Shown here: positions 5,026-6,608 of the stretch, piece by piece
Position numbering within the stretch: position 1 is the stretch's first letter
Layout of the letters: every line of letters starts with the position of its first letter
Notes under the pieces: generated by a model
What the model saw: the letters and a program-made list of their open reading frames with translations, nothing else
What the model was told of the DNA's origin: nothing
The model's database searches: none
Assembly (NCBI GenBank): GCA_031279895.1
Contig: JAITHR010000205.1
Location: 1 to 6,608, forward strand
Length of the DNA stretch: 6,608 nt
From: Spirochaetaceae bacterium
GTDB taxonomy: Bacteria > Spirochaetota > Spirochaetia > Treponematales > Breznakiellaceae
Reading direction: 5' to 3'
Program-made: the position numbers and the translations under genes

Positions 5026-6159
5026 TTATGAAACAGCCGGAGGCTGGCGGTATGCCGGCGTATAGAGCGGGCGCTTTACCACCACCGCCTCTTTGGGTAC
5101 GCCCCGAATAAGCACCGCGAGTTTGGTGTCCGGCGCACTGTACGCCGGCGGCACAAAGGCGTTGGCCGAATACGTTCCCACTGTGGGGCAGAACATACCC
5201 GCCACGCACCGGCCTATTTCCTCGCCTGATTCGCTAAGGACCGGATACCCTTCACGGGGAACCCCGCCTGTAACGTTGAGGGTTACAAGAATACGGGAAA
5301 GCCCCGCCGCCTTTTGAGAGAGGAGCGCCGCTTTTCCCTTAAACTCTTTCTGAAAATCGCACGCCCAGGAGAGCCGCGCCTCGAGCGGGGTAATCGTCGG
5401 CGCTATTTCGTGGCCGTGGAGGGGCATTCCCGCCTCGAAGCGCAGGGAATCCCGCGCCGCAAGCCCCACGGGACCCACCTCGATCTCCGCTTCCCTGGCC
5501 CCGGAAATAAGAAGTTCCCACAGTTCAAGGGATTCCATCGGATCGTAGAACAGTTCCACCCCGTCCTCTCCGGTATAGCCGGTTCTCCCGTACACAACCG
5601 GCACGCCCGCAACCGTGGCCACCGCCATACTGCCGCGGGGTATCGCGGAAACCGCGCCGTTCGAGAGAAGGTCGATAAGCTCGACGGCCCGGGGACCCTG
5701 CGCCGCGATCATATAGGTAACGTCCGAGACGTCTTCCACCGAAACCTCTTCCGGCAGGTTCTCCCTGAAATGCGCTATATCGGTTTCGCGGTTCCCCGCG
5801 TTGACCACCACGAACCAGGCGTCGTCCTTGTCGTCGTTTTCCGAATAAGCGGAGCGGTAAATAAAAATATCGTCAATAATCCCGCCCCGGTCGTTTAAGA
5901 GAAGGCTGTAACGGGATGCGTTGGGCTTCATATCAAGGATGCGGTTGGAGACGAGGGACGAAAGGGCCTGGCTCGCGCCTTCCCCGGATATTATCACCTG
6001 TCCCATGTGGTCTATATCGAAAAGCCCCACAGAGCGCCGGCAGAGCCGGTGTTCCGCCACCGCGCCGGTCGGGTACTGGATAGGCATATCAAAACCCGCG
6101 AACGGGGCAAACCGGGCCCCGGCAGCTTCATGCCATACATGAAGTAAGGTTGTATTCAT
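5026..6159 (-). CDS. gcvT: Aminomethyltransferase, glycine cleavage T protein
   Basis: Tetrahydrofolate-dependent T protein: it takes the aminomethyl group from lipoyl-H protein, releasing ammonia and making 5,10-methylene-THF. The 377 residues cover the full three-domain GcvT fold. Motifs: FAPFAGFDMPIQYPTG...EH (17-37), FDIDHMGQ (47-54), YSLLLNDRGGIIDDIFIY (84-101) with the catalytic-region Asp96/Asp97, VVNAGNRETD (118-127), AAQGPRAVEL (152-161), GRTGYTGEDGVELF (191-204), GLAARDSLRFEAGMPLHGHEI (232-252) and TPLEARLSW (257-265). Odd points: DHMG where the family usually has SHMG, and GMFCPTVGTY (321-330) where SGxxSPTL is usual. The last six residues QPPAVS come from a repeat fragment (5029-5046). 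The start is supported by AGAGG (minus strand, 6165-6169), five bases before ATG. No gcvH or gcvP lies in the window, so partners are presumably elsewhere. Confidence 0.93.
   Translation of the reverse strand: MNTTLLHVWHEAAGARFAPFAGFDMPIQYPTGAVAEHRLCRRSVGLFDIDHMGQVIISGEGASQALSSLVSNRILDMKPNASRYSLLLNDRGGIIDDIFIYRSAYSENDDKDDAWFVVVNAGNRETDIAHFRENLPEEVSVEDVSDVTYMIAAQGPRAVELIDLLSNGAVSAIPRGSMAVATVAGVPVVYGRTGYTGEDGVELFYDPMESLELWELLISGAREAEIEVGPVGLAARDSLRFEAGMPLHGHEIAPTITPLEARLSWACDFQKEFKGKAALLSQKAAGLSRILVTLNVTGGVPREGYPVLSESGEEIGRCVAGMFCPTVGTYSANAFVPPAYSAPDTKLAVLIRGVPKEAVVVKRPLYTPAYRQPPAVS
5029..5046 (-). repeat. Repeat fragment inside the gcvT 3' end
   Basis: On the minus strand these 18 bases, CAGCCTCCGGCTGTTTCA, are identical to 6449-6466 in copy B. 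They are read in frame as Q-P-P-A-V-S, followed at once by TAA. The family similarity of GcvT ends around PLYTP (364-368), so the repeat-derived residues lie beyond the conserved fold. Confidence 0.75.
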
Positions 6160-6363
6160 AGAAACCTCTGGCGTGGAAACTCAAGCGCCGCGAAGAAACG
6201 CCGAAGACCCGCCGCCCTCCCCTCTTTTAAAATAAACGCCCCTAACAGGCGGCCACGCGCACGGCACGCAAGCGCCGTTCCCGCGGCATTACCGTAAAAA
6301 CCGCTTCCGGTTCTCCGCCCGCCGCGTATTCCCCCGCGCACCCTGCGGCCCGGGCGCTTTGAT
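6160..6363 (-). promoter_or_regulatory. Long GC-rich leader of gcvT
   Basis: About 200 bases lie between the predicted transcription start and the gcvT ATG, with no convincing gene. Two hairpins stand out on the minus strand. AACCG-GAAG-CGGTT followed by TTT (6296-6312) looks like a weak intrinsic terminator. ACGGCGC-TTGC-GTGCCGT (6261-6278) gives seven pairs including one wobble. I could not match it to the glycine, THF, cobalamin or TPP riboswitch consensus by eye. A 13-base AT-rich patch at 6225-6237 interrupts the GC-rich leader. The hairpins are seen; a regulatory role is inference. Confidence 0.4.
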
Positions 6364-6369
6364 TTTTTG

Positions 6370-6399
6370 AGTATACCATCAAGCCGACCCGTTGGTCAA
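6370..6399 (-). promoter_or_regulatory. Sigma70-type promoter for gcvT
   Basis: On the minus strand TTGACC (6394-6399) and TATACT (6370-6375) are separated by 18 bp, and TGG directly before the -10 makes it an extended -10. Both hexamers match the consensus at five of six positions. Transcription would start near 6363. It is the best promoter-like sequence I find in the window and sits in a locally AT-rich stretch just outside repeat copy B. Confidence 0.7.
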
Positions 6400-6420
6400 T
6401 GCTGTTGTTACAAAACTTTC

Positions 6421-6573
6421 CCGTCTCCGACGGCTTCAAACATGGCCGCAGCCTCCGGCTGTTTCAAACATGGCCGCTTGTTGTTTCCGAATGGTGCAAC
6501 ACCCTGTCCGGTTACTTCGCTGGTTGCTGTTGAGGCGCGGCTACGCTCTCGCGCCGTCTCCGACAGTTTGGAA
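6421..6573 (+). repeat. Dispersed repeat, copy B
   Basis: Second copy of the family at 4725-4846, same orientation. It begins CCGTCTCCGACGGCTTCA (five-pair hairpin with TCC loop, 6421-6433). It carries a 28-bp internal duplication absent from copy A, then the 25-bp block identical to copy A at 6479-6503 followed by TGTCCGGT (6505-6512), AGGCGCGGCTACGCT (6533-6547) and CTCGCGCCGTCTCCGACAG (6548-6566). Bases 6513-6532 do not match copy A. Similarity fades after about 6573. The rest of the window to 6608 is GC-rich with no gene I can support. Its left edge is 21 bp upstream of the gcvT -35 box. Confidence 0.8.
6435..6477 (+). repeat. 28-bp tandem duplication in copy B
   Basis: TTCAAACATGGCCGC occurs at 6435-6449 and again at 6463-6477, a period of 28 bp. 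The material between includes the hairpin AGCC-TCC-GGCT, the same piece found inverted at 4934-4958 and 5029-5046. Copy A has only one such unit (TTCAGCATGGCCGC, 4739-4752). Confidence 0.75.
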
Positions 6574-6608
6574 GCGGCGCTTGGTGACCGCGTGGTTTTG
6601 GGGCGGCG

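Noticed and set aside
5314..5898. A 194-codon plus-strand open frame inside gcvT
   Set aside because: Lies wholly antisense to gcvT, whose motifs are clear; the translation shows no motif.
6160..6363. Glycine riboswitch before gcvT
   Set aside because: I looked for the conserved aptamer cores on the minus strand and did not find them; only generic hairpins are visible.
6242..6439. A 65-codon minus-strand frame upstream of gcvT
   Set aside because: It spans the predicted gcvT promoter and shows no family resemblance or clear ribosome binding site.

Overview
The window looks like a piece of a GC-rich spirochaete chromosome, most likely a Treponema-type organism. The evidence is the tight gene run rpsB-tsf-frr-uppS-cdsA, which matches the order known from Treponema pallidum, together with an S2 protein carrying a long acidic tail and a Maf protein with a divergent C-terminal motif. 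Species cannot be named from the sequence alone.

Left part (1-4721), plus strand: maf (nucleotide pyrophosphatase/housecleaning enzyme), then rpsB (ribosomal protein S2), tsf (EF-Ts), frr (ribosome recycling factor), uppS (cis-prenyltransferase making undecaprenyl diphosphate) and cdsA (CDP-diacylglycerol synthase). Spacing tightens along the run: 93 bp before rpsB and before tsf, 11 bp before frr, then stop/start overlaps (TGATG, ATGA) into uppS and cdsA. This is a translation module (S2, EF-Ts, RRF) followed by an envelope module (lipid carrier for peptidoglycan, phospholipid precursor). The leader before rpsB can form two mutually exclusive GC-rich hairpins.

Middle (4722-5025): no gene. 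It is a patchwork of short repeats and hairpins beginning one base after the cdsA stop codon. In T. pallidum cdsA is followed by dxr and an rseP-type protease gene; here that run is broken.

Right part: gcvT (5026-6159, minus strand, convergent with cdsA) encodes the aminomethyltransferase (T protein) of the glycine cleavage system. A strong-looking sigma70 promoter with an extended -10 lies about 200 bp upstream, giving a long GC-rich leader. Beyond the promoter (6421 to about 6573) is a second copy of the repeat found after cdsA. gcvT is therefore flanked by copies of one dispersed repeat family, and an 18-bp piece of the same family encodes the last six residues of GcvT. The repeat family and its invasion of the gcvT 3' end are the least ordinary things here. 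The genes themselves are conserved housekeeping genes; I see no defence system, phage, transposase, CRISPR array, rRNA or tRNA.
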